Below the pieces are notes generated by a model. It searched no databases and was not told the origin of the DNA. It saw only the letters and a program-made list of their open reading frames with translations. This document shows positions 1-7,560 of a stretch of 22,518 bases of DNA, piece by piece (the first letter of the stretch is position 1; every line of letters begins with the position of its first letter). Source of the stretch: a virus; the IMG/VR virus record IMGVR_UViG_3300031841_005406, positions 1 through 22,518 of that record, one strand, 5' to 3'. A program made the position numbers and the translations under genes.

Positions 1-358
1 CTATTGGAGCAGAGAACTGACTTTTTCTAGACGATCTACTATGGTATTTGTCTAGATAATCTACAAACATTTTCCATGAATGTTCCTGGGCCGGATTATT
101 TCTCCATCTCTCCATGATATCAGCTTTTGAACACCCAGAGACTTTTGCATGAAAATCCACCACATCTGTAGTATATTCATATTCTGGATCTTTTTCTATA
201 ACCTCCGGTTTAAAAGTTACATTAAAATCAGAATTGGGAATGATATCTAATTTAATCGGATCAACCATCACCGCAGCCAACTGAACTGGACTGCATACAG
301 AAGGATCAGACCCATCTGTTTCAAAATCGAATACACAAATTTTATTGTAATTTATCAT
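1..358 (-). CDS. DnaQ-type 3'-5' exonuclease (DEDD family), N-terminal part, runs off left edge
   Basis: The frame is open from an ATG at 358 to the left edge, so about 119 N-terminal residues are visible. Residues 8-16 read CVFDFETDG, the Exo I motif of DEDD exonucleases, with likely metal ligands D11 and E13. This is followed by a family-like beta strand (PVQLAAVMV) and a segment around DFHAKVSGCSKADI that resembles the HxxTGI region of DnaQ relatives. The likely role is 3'-5' proofreading during phage DNA replication, because the DNA polymerase III alpha half lies just upstream. Its ATG overlaps the TGA of the preceding 60-residue gene (ATGA), implying translational coupling. The Exo II and Exo III motifs lie outside or near the edge, so activity cannot be judged. 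A general RNase T or oligoribonuclease-like DEDD enzyme is the main alternative. Confidence 0.8.
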   Translation of the reverse strand, partial: MINYNKICVFDFETDGSDPSVCSPVQLAAVMVDPIKLDIIPNSDFNVTFKPEVIEKDPEYEYTTDVVDFHAKVSGCSKADIMERWRNNPAQEHSWKMFVDYLDKYHSRSSRKSQFSAPI

Positions 359-537
359 TGTTCCTCAACTACTGTAACTTCGCTAACAGGTATAATCATC
401 GTTTTTTGATTGGTGTCTGCTGCTAAAACAGCATTATTAACTTTACAGCAAGTAATTCTTTCATCTTTAATCTTGATATAGTCATTGCCTTCAAAACTAA
501 ATTTGGTACCTATTGCTATATCTACAAAACGTGGCAT
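355..537 (-). CDS. Small conserved phage-type protein of unknown function (60 aa)
   Basis: This encodes 60 residues, predicted mostly as beta strands. The N-terminal pattern (DIAIGTKFSFEGNDYIKIKDE) resembles a recurring class of very small phage proteins with an 'IGxxFxxxGxxYxKI' signature whose function I do not know. There is no signal peptide, membrane segment or metal motif. The start is well supported: AAAGGAGATT (551-542) lies upstream of the ATG at 537, inside the end of the polymerase gene. Its TGA overlaps the ATG of the exonuclease. Being sandwiched between polymerase and exonuclease suggests a part in replication, but that is inference from position only. Confidence 0.75.
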   Translation of the reverse strand: MPRFVDIAIGTKFSFEGNDYIKIKDERITCCKVNNAVLAADTNQKTMIIPVSEVTVVEEQ

Positions 538-538
538 A

Positions 539-2413
539 TTAATCTCCTTTTTCTAGTAGGTTTTGTATAGTCATAATTTTATCTAACATAGCTACACCGA
601 GAATATCAAACTTAATAATACCAATTGATTCTAAGTCTTGCATTTCCATGCCAGCAATCATCTGTTTGTTTTTAGAATCATATACCATAGGGCATATTTC
701 GCCAAGAGATTGTGAACTAATAGCAATACCGGCTGCATGTTTGGACTGATTAGACTTAACGCCCTCTAATCTTATAGCCTGCTCAAACCTTTTGGCAAGC
801 GGTCCTTGCAATTCGCCATTTTTATCTATAGAACACCATTCTTTGAGTTTATCCGCATTATTTTCAAGAGTCCATCTAATAATAGAGGCTTCCCCTGTTT
901 CATCTTTCATAGTCTGTAATTCGTCAGCTATTTTTGCTTCATCTGGTATATTTTTGGTAATCTTATTCATTTCCTCAAATGATATATTTCCATAAACCCT
1001 CAAAACATCTTTTAAAGCACCTCTACCTTTAATAGTGTTGAAAGTGATCATCTGAGATACCCTATCATCTCCGTAAGTGTCCTTGATATACTTGATAATA
1101 TTTTCTCTCTTATTGATAGGCACATCTACATCAATATCTGGCATAGAAATATGGTCCTCGGTATTTCTGCCAGCATTATAAAATCTATCAAACATTAAAT
1201 TGTATTGTATCGGATTAATATTGGTAATGCCTATGAGATAGGAAACTAAGCATCCAGCAGCACTACCTCTGCCTGGGCCGGGCAACCAGTTATTGGAACG
1301 AACATAGTCAACAATATCTCTAACAATCAGAAAGTAGCTTGACAGGTCAGCACCCTGCAACACATCTAATTCATATTTAATTCTATTAGCATATTCTTCA
1401 TGATTTTCTTTTGGCACTTGTTGAGCTATTTTATCTCTCCATCCATTTCTACATAATTGACGCAAATATTCTGCATCGTCATATCCTTCTGGACATGGAA
1501 AGGGTGGAAGATTTGGTTTGCTTAGAATATTGTATTCTTCACACATACTATCTACGAGATTAGTATTCTCTATCTCTTCATCAGTATGTAACGCATTAAT
1601 TTCTTCTTGAGATAATATGTGAAAATTATCAGAAGTAAAAAATGCTTCTAGACCAACTTCTTCGTTATTTATAAGTTTGCGATTAACTTCTGGGAATGTA
1701 GTTTTTAAATTATTACACAGTAAGACTCTTTGATCGACAGCATCATCTTTTCGGCAATAGTGAGCATCTGGAGTACAAACTACTTTAGTATTAGTTGACT
1801 TAGCTAGTTGTCTTATGCAGTCAGTTAGGCTAGATTGTATTTGTAGATTATCCTTATCCATTAATTGAGATTCAAGGAAAAAATTATCTTTACCGAATAT
1901 ATCCTTAAATTTTCCTACATATTCTGTACCTATATTTTTCCAGTCAGGAACTATTGTGTCATTTTCTACTAGCTTACTGGCTAGAGTCGAACCAAGATGG
2001 CCGCAAATACCTATAAGGTTACCATCTATCAATTCACCTAGGGTCTTTAAATTAAGTCTGGCCTTGTGATAATAATAATCGGGCCTATTAGATTCAGAAA
2101 CTATTTTTACAAGATTTTTCCAGCCCTTATAGTTTTTGGCTAAAACAAGCAAATGACTTAAAGATCTGTTAGATTTATCTTGTATTGATGGATCATCTTC
2201 ACATATGTAAAGTTCACATCCTAGAATTGGCTTAATCCCAGACTTTTTCATCTGAGTATAAAACTTGATAGCTCCAGCAATATTACCGTGATCAGTCAGG
2301 GCGCATGATCTAGCTCCTATTTCTTGGCACCTCTCTGCTATTTGAGTAGGCTTAGAAAGTCCGTCCAATAAACTGTACATACTATGTACATGCAAAGGTA
2401 TATATTTTTTCAT
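539..2413 (-). CDS. dnaE: DNA polymerase III alpha subunit (DnaE-type), N-terminal half: PHP and palm domains
   Basis: This is a replicative C-family DNA polymerase, but only its first half. The PHP domain spans about residues 1-290 and keeps likely metal ligands: H8 and H10 in HVH, D41 and H42 in TDHG, and D216/H218 in PDAHY. The polymerase palm follows with GPGRGSAAG at 379-387, PDIDVD at 425-430 (catalytic D428 and D430), the HAAG motif at 559-562, and KFDILG at 601-606 carrying the third catalytic aspartate, D603. The protein stops at residue 624, only 21 residues after D603, whereas family members run to about 1,000-1,200 residues. Fingers, helix-hairpin-helix, clamp-binding and OB parts are absent. 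The following gene is not the missing half in another frame. Its ATG overlaps the TAA of the methyltransferase gene (TAATG). The missing half should be encoded elsewhere in the phage. Confidence 0.93.
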   Translation of the reverse strand: MKKYIPLHVHSMYSLLDGLSKPTQIAERCQEIGARSCALTDHGNIAGAIKFYTQMKKSGIKPILGCELYICEDDPSIQDKSNRSLSHLLVLAKNYKGWKNLVKIVSESNRPDYYYHKARLNLKTLGELIDGNLIGICGHLGSTLASKLVENDTIVPDWKNIGTEYVGKFKDIFGKDNFFLESQLMDKDNLQIQSSLTDCIRQLAKSTNTKVVCTPDAHYCRKDDAVDQRVLLCNNLKTTFPEVNRKLINNEEVGLEAFFTSDNFHILSQEEINALHTDEEIENTNLVDSMCEEYNILSKPNLPPFPCPEGYDDAEYLRQLCRNGWRDKIAQQVPKENHEEYANRIKYELDVLQGADLSSYFLIVRDIVDYVRSNNWLPGPGRGSAAGCLVSYLIGITNINPIQYNLMFDRFYNAGRNTEDHISMPDIDVDVPINKRENIIKYIKDTYGDDRVSQMITFNTIKGRGALKDVLRVYGNISFEEMNKITKNIPDEAKIADELQTMKDETGEASIIRWTLENNADKLKEWCSIDKNGELQGPLAKRFEQAIRLEGVKSNQSKHAAGIAISSQSLGEICPMVYDSKNKQMIAGMEMQDLESIGIIKFDILGVAMLDKIMTIQNLLEKGD

Positions 2414-2997
2414 TACGATCGAGTGATTATATATTCGTTATGTTCAGGTAAAAAAACGGTTAAATTATTGCTTTTACTAAAATCTACCACTGCACTTCGT
2501 ACAGTTTCCCATGTCCAATCATCTCCTAAAATTATCAAATTGTCTTGTTTCATTTTTGGATACCACGCATTAAGATCTGTTAAAACACTATCATAATCAT
2601 GAGCAGCATCTAGGTATATAGCATCTATTGAATTATCCTTAAATTGTTGAGATGCTTCTACGGAAGTACTTCTAATAGTTGTTATGTAAGAGTCTATGCT
2701 CTTGATGTTTTCCTTGTATGTATTATATAGGTAGTCCTTATCTTCTACCAATTCTTTAATATACGATGGGTTTGATGGATCAAGATGTTCGGAAGAGCCA
2801 TCGAAAGTGTCTACGGCATATATTTTACCATTTTTATTTCTATTAATCGATTCTACAACAAAATACGATATGCTTCTACCCAAAAAAGTGCCAATTTCTA
2901 CAAACAAAAATTGATCATCTGGTATACGATCTAGTGCATAATTCATTGTTCGAGGATAATTAAACCATCCTCCCAAAGATTTATAGAAGTGTTGCAT
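2413..2997 (-). CDS. Class I SAM-dependent methyltransferase (Methyltransf_24-like)
   Basis: This 194-residue protein has a Rossmann-type methyltransferase core. Motif I reads FVEIGTFLGRS (about residues 32-42). The next acidic strand end is IYAVDTFDG (about 59-67), and a motif-IV-like stretch IDAIYLDAAHDYDSV lies near residues 124-138. The last is typical of the Methyltransf_24 and cephalosporin-hydroxylase-related group, which act on small molecules or sugars. It lies between the Cas4/RecB-like nuclease and the polymerase, so it may act on a nucleotide or DNA base. Equally, it may be a sugar O-methyltransferase matching the glycan cassette far upstream. The sequence does not decide between these. 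It starts two bases before the nuclease stop codon and overlaps the polymerase start by one base. No strong ribosome-binding site is seen. Confidence 0.8.
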   Translation of the reverse strand: MQHFYKSLGGWFNYPRTMNYALDRIPDDQFLFVEIGTFLGRSISYFVVESINRNKNGKIYAVDTFDGSSEHLDPSNPSYIKELVEDKDYLYNTYKENIKSIDSYITTIRSTSVEASQQFKDNSIDAIYLDAAHDYDSVLTDLNAWYPKMKQDNLIILGDDWTWETVRSAVVDFSKSNNLTVFLPEHNEYIITRS

Positions 2998-2999
2998 AT

Positions 3000-3998
3000 T
3001 TACTCTGCGCTACCTGGGGCCTTGTACTGTCCTATATGATAGCCGGGACGTTTGTATTCGTCAACCACATTGTCCATTCCTTTGATTGCTATTTCATGTT
3101 TTATCTGCTCGCATATAGTCATATTTTCACCAACCGTAGTTAGTTGATTATCCCTATATTCTATGCTAGGAAGATAGTCTGTGCCTTCGAAAGTATTTTT
3201 ACCAAAATGACATAGCTTAGTACATTTCCAGCTTTTATTTAGCTTAGGGTTCGTGGTATTTTTTATATCTTCAAATTTTTGTCTTAGCATACTTTCTACT
3301 TGATAAAGATGTGATTTATCAAAGCATACTGAGAAAGTACCTCCATCGTTAATAAAGTTAATTGAAACAATGATATGATCTATCTCTGGGTATAATTTAC
3401 TTAGAGCATAATAATACAGCATCAATTGTGGATCTTTATGTAATTTGTCTAAAGTTTTTTCTTGGCCAGTTGCCCAATCTAATCTTCTTCCAGTTTTCCA
3501 ATCTATGATCTCGTATGTATTGTCATTTACTTTGGTGATAAGATCAACAGTTCCTTTGATTGCTAAATGACCTTTGAGATGTCCCTCATCGGTATGATAG
3601 TCATATTTTGCCCAATCTTTAATGATAGGAATATCGAAATGTTGTTCGGGAGATACTATCTCCTTGTTTCTCGGATCAAACATTCCATCGGCATAATCTA
3701 AGGCCTTATACACCCATTTATCACAGTCTTTAAAATCTCTTACTGTCCATTCATGGTGTGTAAACTGAGACGTATAGTATTGATATACTTGTTCAATAAT
3801 TGTATTCAAATTATAGTTGGTAATATCTACAGGTCCTATAATATCGTCTTCAAAATATCTATTATTTTGCTGTTGATTAAGTTTAATAAAAGCAAGTATT
3901 TCAAAAACCTTATGACATATTGTGCCCTTATCTGCTTTTTTATTAGATGGTGACCTATGGCCTAAATTATATTCGATAAAATATTGCATTGGACACAT
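3000..3998 (-). CDS. Cas4/RecB-type PD-(D/E)XK nuclease; true start probably about 15 codons upstream
   Basis: Numbering is from the first ATG (3998). A CPMQYFIEYNLG stretch at 2-13 matches the CPxxYxxxY region of Cas4/RecB-family nucleases. H29 lies in the KGTICHK helix, D152 in GTVDLI, and D166 and K168 in IIDWKTG (the D...DxK core). QLMLYYYAL at 191-199 is the family's QxxxY helix. C2, C259, C263 and C296 could bind an iron-sulfur cluster as in Cas4, but the spacing is not classical. The likely role is 5'-end resection for recombination with the nearby RecA, or host-DNA breakdown. The frame continues upstream with a family-like YIRSSSYGTHN segment, and there is no ribosome-binding site before 3998. 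AGGTGAT at 4053-4047 instead points to a non-canonical start at ATT (4043) or ATA (4040). Coordinates given are the conservative ATG. Confidence 0.85.
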   Translation of the reverse strand: MCPMQYFIEYNLGHRSPSNKKADKGTICHKVFEILAFIKLNQQQNNRYFEDDIIGPVDITNYNLNTIIEQVYQYYTSQFTHHEWTVRDFKDCDKWVYKALDYADGMFDPRNKEIVSPEQHFDIPIIKDWAKYDYHTDEGHLKGHLAIKGTVDLITKVNDNTYEIIDWKTGRRLDWATGQEKTLDKLHKDPQLMLYYYALSKLYPEIDHIIVSINFINDGGTFSVCFDKSHLYQVESMLRQKFEDIKNTTNPKLNKSWKCTKLCHFGKNTFEGTDYLPSIEYRDNQLTTVGENMTICEQIKHEIAIKGMDNVVDEYKRPGYHIGQYKAPGSAE

Positions 3999-4036
3999 AT
4001 TGTGTGTGCCATATGAACTACTTCTGATATATGTTA

Positions 4037-4618
4037 CTATAATGATATCACCTTTTGATCTATTAGAAAATTGTGAACAATTTTATTTTTATCACCAATA
4101 GATAGGTCTTGATTATCTATAACCAAATCAAAATTTGATTGATCATAAACTTTCTCATCAAGTGCCTTTTCGCTTGCATGTGTTGAGTTGTATAGGTTTC
4201 TATTTAATTTAACAACCAGACCACCGGCATTTTTAATAGCATCGACCTCATTAGGAAAACGACAATCTGCTATTAGTGCTAGTGGTAGTGCTTCGTCTTG
4301 AATTTTACGAATAGTAGCATCTGCCCATACATTATGTTGCATTTTACGAAATATATCTGTCCCAACGATTTGCATAACTTCTCTAGCAGAAAGTTGTTTG
4401 TTATCCCAGTAACAATTGACTAATTCATTTTTTTGTTCATCAGTACCATAACACTGCTCATAGGTTAAACCTAATATAGTTTGGCACATATTTTTTAATG
4501 GATCAGCAAAATTATATATGCAAGAATTTTTACAGACAATTTGACTGAATATATTTTGCACAAATTCACAACTGCTAGTTTTTCCTGATTGTTTTCGTCC
4601 AGCAAATGCTATAATCAT
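4037..4618 (-). CDS. Deoxynucleoside monophosphate kinase (T4 gp1-like)
   Basis: This enzyme would phosphorylate dNMPs to dNDPs for phage DNA synthesis, working with the ribonucleotide reductase and dCMP deaminase upstream. The 193-residue protein has a P-loop GRKQSGKT at residues 7-14. The family signature ADCRFPNEVDAI is at 116-127, a helix reading SAREVMQIVGTDIFR is at 76-90, and THASE is at 145-149. All are features of the phage dNMP kinase family related to T4 gene 1. Length and domain order are normal. Its ATG overlaps the TGA of the primase gene (ATGA). It ends with TAG at 4039-4037, inside the apparent start region of the next gene. Substrate range cannot be read from sequence. Confidence 0.88.
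   Translation of the reverse strand: MIIAFAGRKQSGKTSSCEFVQNIFSQIVCKNSCIYNFADPLKNMCQTILGLTYEQCYGTDEQKNELVNCYWDNKQLSAREVMQIVGTDIFRKMQHNVWADATIRKIQDEALPLALIADCRFPNEVDAIKNAGGLVVKLNRNLYNSTHASEKALDEKVYDQSNFDLVIDNQDLSIGDKNKIVHNFLIDQKVISL
4047..4053 (-). promoter_or_regulatory. Shine-Dalgarno (AGGTGAT) implying a non-canonical start for the nuclease gene
   Basis: AGGTGAT is a seven-base match to the 3' end of 16S rRNA (complement of ATCACCT). The codons after it, in the nuclease frame, are ATC, ATT, ATA and GTA, with no ATG, GTG or TTG at a usable distance. ATT at 4043-4041 or ATA at 4040-4038 is best placed. The site lies inside the last codons of the dNMP kinase gene. Confidence 0.55.
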
Positions 4619-5769
4619 GCTATCCTCTCTATTAGACTTTTTATTTGATCGTTAATTTCGTCAGGAGTCATTTCTCCAACATCTGGCTTATCTATAGTTG
4701 GTATATGCATCTGGTATGTTCGCTTACATTTTTCTACAATGTTTATAGCTGCTTTTCTTCCGGGATCATCATTATCCATAATTATAATAAGATTCATAGC
4801 TCCTGATGCATCCAATAAAAATTTCTGTCTATCACTTAAATTAGTACCAAATATGGCAACGCTATTGTGTATTCCGTTTTCTTCTAATTTCCATACATTG
4901 CCAGGACTTTCTACAATTATTGCTATATTACTTTGTTGAATATGCTTTTTTGCAGACCAGAAGTTATATAGGCAATTCTGGCTTTTGAAATTTGCACTAT
5001 GTTTCCATTTGGAATATAGGTATTTTTTTGTATCTTCAGGACAACTATCCTGATCAGAATGAAAACAATTACATTCTTCACATTTATCAAAGATACTTCT
5101 ACCAGAGCAACCTATCATATATTCATGCTCTGCGTCATAAATAGGTACAACTATTCTATTATTCATTTCTTTGGCTGGATTTGAACATAAGCCAACATCA
5201 TATTTATCCAGTATCTCTGCAGAAAATCCACGATCGACATAGTATTGAGCGGGAATTTGCAGCAGAGGTCTGATATCATCTCTTGTTAAGAAATTATGAG
5301 CGACGGATTTTGTATCATTACTAATATGATTGATAGCGCTAGTAAATCTGTTTTTATTTCTAGCTGCTTTTGATATCTTAATATCTTTTAGATCCTTTTT
5401 AATAAAGGACATGATAAAGTCTATGGTTTCCTTAAAGGTGCATATCTTATCCCCTTCTTGAGACCAATTAAGATTACGATTAGAGAGTAGTCCCCTAACA
5501 AAACCTATGATTGAGCCCTTGAATACTTTTTCGCATTGGTGGGTTCTGCATTTCCAATTACCTCTATAGTTATCTCCTTGAACATATAGATTCAAAGCTC
5601 CAGCATTATCTCCGTCATGTATAGGACATGACATAGCTATCATCTTACCATGATCTTTGTAGTCTAGATCAAAATAATCAAGTAGTTCTTCTATATTGTC
5701 ACAAAGTTCATCACAGACTACCTTTAGTTTAGCCTGATCATTCAAACGGGATTTCTTGGTCATTAGCAT
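4615..5769 (-). CDS. DnaG-type DNA primase with an extra cysteine-rich insertion
   Basis: This would make RNA primers for the adjacent DnaB-type helicase. An N-terminal zinc-binding domain has C48 and H51 (CPIH) plus C74 and C79 (CRTHQC). The DnaG core follows: YYVDRGFSAEILDKYDVG at 177-193 and a basic stretch near 219-225. The TOPRIM domain has E287 in VESPGN and D332/D334/D335 in MDNDDPGRKA, all expected metal ligands. At 384 residues it is shorter than cellular DnaG (about 580) because it lacks the C-terminal helicase-interaction domain. Unusually, C230, C233, C235, H237 and C243 form a cluster between the GRS(I) and KKYL segments of the core, probably a second zinc site. ATG 5769 is favoured by AGAGGAT upstream, and the gene overlaps the helicase end by 32 bases. 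Confidence 0.92.
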   Translation of the reverse strand: MLMTKKSRLNDQAKLKVVCDELCDNIEELLDYFDLDYKDHGKMIAMSCPIHDGDNAGALNLYVQGDNYRGNWKCRTHQCEKVFKGSIIGFVRGLLSNRNLNWSQEGDKICTFKETIDFIMSFIKKDLKDIKISKAARNKNRFTSAINHISNDTKSVAHNFLTRDDIRPLLQIPAQYYVDRGFSAEILDKYDVGLCSNPAKEMNNRIVVPIYDAEHEYMIGCSGRSIFDKCEECNCFHSDQDSCPEDTKKYLYSKWKHSANFKSQNCLYNFWSAKKHIQQSNIAIIVESPGNVWKLEENGIHNSVAIFGTNLSDRQKFLLDASGAMNLIIIMDNDDPGRKAAINIVEKCKRTYQMHIPTIDKPDVGEMTPDEINDQIKSLIERIA

Positions 5770-7222
5770 TGTTATCCTCTACTATAAAGCCATCGTCATT
5801 ATTTTTGACGTTGTTAATCAATTCCAATCTTGTTTTACCTTCACTAATTTTAGCACACCAGCCTTTCATATGGCAGTTGATGTAGTCATTATCATCTAAG
5901 CCGCCACCGTGTCTACTAATAAGAGGAACCAGCTTACGATTTCCATTGTCTGGTCCATCTTCAGCAATTTCTTCTGGTGTCTTCCTTTTGAAAATACTGA
6001 AATTACTACACAGCCAGATAATTCTATCAGAACCGCTAGCTGTGTCTGTACTTTCTTTAGTAATGCCGTCACGGTTTAATTGTACAAATGCTACAACAGG
6101 AACCTTGTATTTTGTAGCAAAATTATGTAGCTGTGTCATCATAAAGCCCAAGACCTGATATTCTTTCAAATCTTGGCTCATTCCTTGACTGTCCATTAAT
6201 TTCAGATAATCATAAAATATCACACAGTCTTTAGCTGTTCCATCATCATTAAGTCCGACCTCTTTAAGCAGCCATCTTCGCATAATAGACAATTGATCTT
6301 CGAAAGGTTTACCGGCTATAGATTTGTAATAAAGCTTAGTGTTCTTTAGATCTTCTACTGCTTGTTTGATTTTTAGTGACTTGCTGGGAGTATCAGCAAA
6401 TTTACCCGTTTCTACATGATTTATTTCTATTTCAGTCATCATAGCAAGTACTCTATTGATATGGTCTTCCTTAGTCATTTCAGTATCCATATTCAAAACA
6501 GGAATTTGCATTTTGTTTGCAATATAGAAACCCATATTATCTGAAAGCAATGTCTTACCAGTTTTAGGTCTAGCCGCTATTACATTAACGGTGCTTTTTC
6601 TAAGTCCACCACCAATAGCTTGATCATATACCGGAAAGCCAGTAGGAATACCTACTTGATCTACTTTACCACTAACTAACTGCGCAATATAGTCTTCTAT
6701 GTCATCGCTAATAGCAACTGGATTATTGTCTACGTCATTCAACAGATTGGTGAAATCGAAGATTGTATCTTCTGCCAGCCCTAATATAGAACCAATAGAC
6801 TCGTTACCTGTCACGTCTAGGATTTTATTTTGTGCTTCACCCAATTGTTCTCTTAGTAATCTAGCTATTTCTAATTTTCTAACTTTAGCTGCAAACTTTC
6901 TAACATTCTCTAGTTTTACAGGAAAGTCCAATACAGCTTTTAGATGTTGTACTTCATCTTTTTTATCAAACACATGGGATAAACCTATTTCTTGTGCAGA
7001 TGAGAATATCGAGGCCACATCTATATTAATCTTCTCTTCTTTATCAAAAATATTTTTAATGCATTGAAAGATGATCTTATTACTATCAATAGTAAAAGAG
7101 GTATCTTTAAGCACATCTGCTATATCCAAATATGCATCTTCACCATATTTACAGATGCCAGCCAATACCGCCCTTTCAGCAGCGGTGTCGCACAAAACCA
7201 TCATCCGGCACTCCTTGAGCAA
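5738..7222 (-). CDS. dnaB: DnaB-type replicative DNA helicase; start most likely at 7204
   Basis: This is the hexameric fork helicase. An N-terminal DnaB domain (AAERAVLAGICKYG..., about residues 14-120) is joined by a linker helix to a RecA-fold motor domain from about residue 185. The Walker A is ARPKTGKT at 217-224, a Walker B-like strand is CVIFYDYLKLMD, and a glutamine motif reads VVAFVQLNRDG. The 488-494 residue length is normal. The longest frame begins at 7222, but AAGGAG at 7216-7211 sits six bases before an ATG at 7204. That ATG overlaps the TGA of the upstream zinc-ribbon gene, so 7204 (or the adjacent ATG at 7201) is the probable start. The C-terminus is acidic. It pairs with the primase immediately downstream, in separate but overlapping genes rather than fused as in T7. 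Confidence 0.92.
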   Translation of the reverse strand: MLKECRMMVLCDTAAERAVLAGICKYGEDAYLDIADVLKDTSFTIDSNKIIFQCIKNIFDKEEKINIDVASIFSSAQEIGLSHVFDKKDEVQHLKAVLDFPVKLENVRKFAAKVRKLEIARLLREQLGEAQNKILDVTGNESIGSILGLAEDTIFDFTNLLNDVDNNPVAISDDIEDYIAQLVSGKVDQVGIPTGFPVYDQAIGGGLRKSTVNVIAARPKTGKTLLSDNMGFYIANKMQIPVLNMDTEMTKEDHINRVLAMMTEIEINHVETGKFADTPSKSLKIKQAVEDLKNTKLYYKSIAGKPFEDQLSIMRRWLLKEVGLNDDGTAKDCVIFYDYLKLMDSQGMSQDLKEYQVLGFMMTQLHNFATKYKVPVVAFVQLNRDGITKESTDTASGSDRIIWLCSNFSIFKRKTPEEIAEDGPDNGNRKLVPLISRHGGGLDDNDYINCHMKGWCAKISEGKTRLELINNVKNNDDGFIVEDNNANDQEIPFE

Positions 7223-7560
7223 TCGTTACATTTGTATCTGTTAGGGTTTTCTGTTATCGAAGGATTAACAGATTCTGTTTTACCGCAAACTCTACACACA
7301 ACTTTAATAGGATCAAACTTCCTAATTCTTGGAGTAGGATCATATTTTTTTAGTTTCTTATCTATTTCAATGTCTTCTTTGTGTAAATGAGCCTCCATCA
7401 TTTGATCAAACTTATTCTCTGTTTGCTGAGGTCTTCTGTTTACAGTCCTAATTGGACTAGAAGATGACTTTTCTTCATCTCCTGGTTCTTCTGTTTCAGG
7501 AAGCATTTGCTTTAACATATTAATCATTTGTTTTATTTGATTCGGAGATAGTTCATCCAT
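7201..7560 (-). CDS. Zinc-ribbon protein of unknown function (119 aa)
   Basis: The 119-residue protein has three visible parts. There is a short N-terminal helix (about 5-21), a low-complexity acidic and serine-rich linker (about 22-50), and a basic stretch leading to a C-terminal zinc ribbon. The ribbon has C89/C92 (CRVC) and C111/C114 (CNDC). The layout, a tethered zinc ribbon at the extreme C-terminus, suits a nucleic-acid or protein adaptor. It lies between the UvsY-like gene and the helicase, and its stop overlaps the probable helicase start. It overlaps the UvsY-like gene by eight bases. I do not recognise a family, and a helicase-loading or recombination-accessory role is positional inference only. 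Confidence 0.75.
   Translation of the reverse strand: MDELSPNQIKQMINMLKQMLPETEEPGDEEKSSSSPIRTVNRRPQQTENKFDQMMEAHLHKEDIEIDKKLKKYDPTPRIRKFDPIKVVCRVCGKTESVNPSITENPNRYKCNDCSRSAG
7211..7216 (-). promoter_or_regulatory. Ribosome-binding site AAGGAG that fixes the helicase start
   Basis: AAGGAG lies six bases upstream of the ATG at 7204. It would fall inside the coding sequence if translation began at 7222, so it argues for the shorter form. Confidence 0.7.

Noticed and set aside
539-700. Intein or trans-splicing fragment at the end of the split polymerase
   Set aside because: The C-terminal residues (MTIQNLLEKGD) show no intein N-terminal Cys/Ser block, and the split site differs from the known cyanobacterial DnaE split.
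355-2413. Frameshifted full-length dnaE
   Set aside because: The sequence after the stop encodes a different small protein with its own AGGAG site and then a DnaQ-type exonuclease, not the fingers region in another frame.
6699-7390. Plus-strand open frames (6699-7067, 7064-7390, and many shorter ones)
   Set aside because: They are antisense to well-recognised minus-strand genes, have no recognisable domains or ribosome-binding sites, and look like low-complexity shadows.
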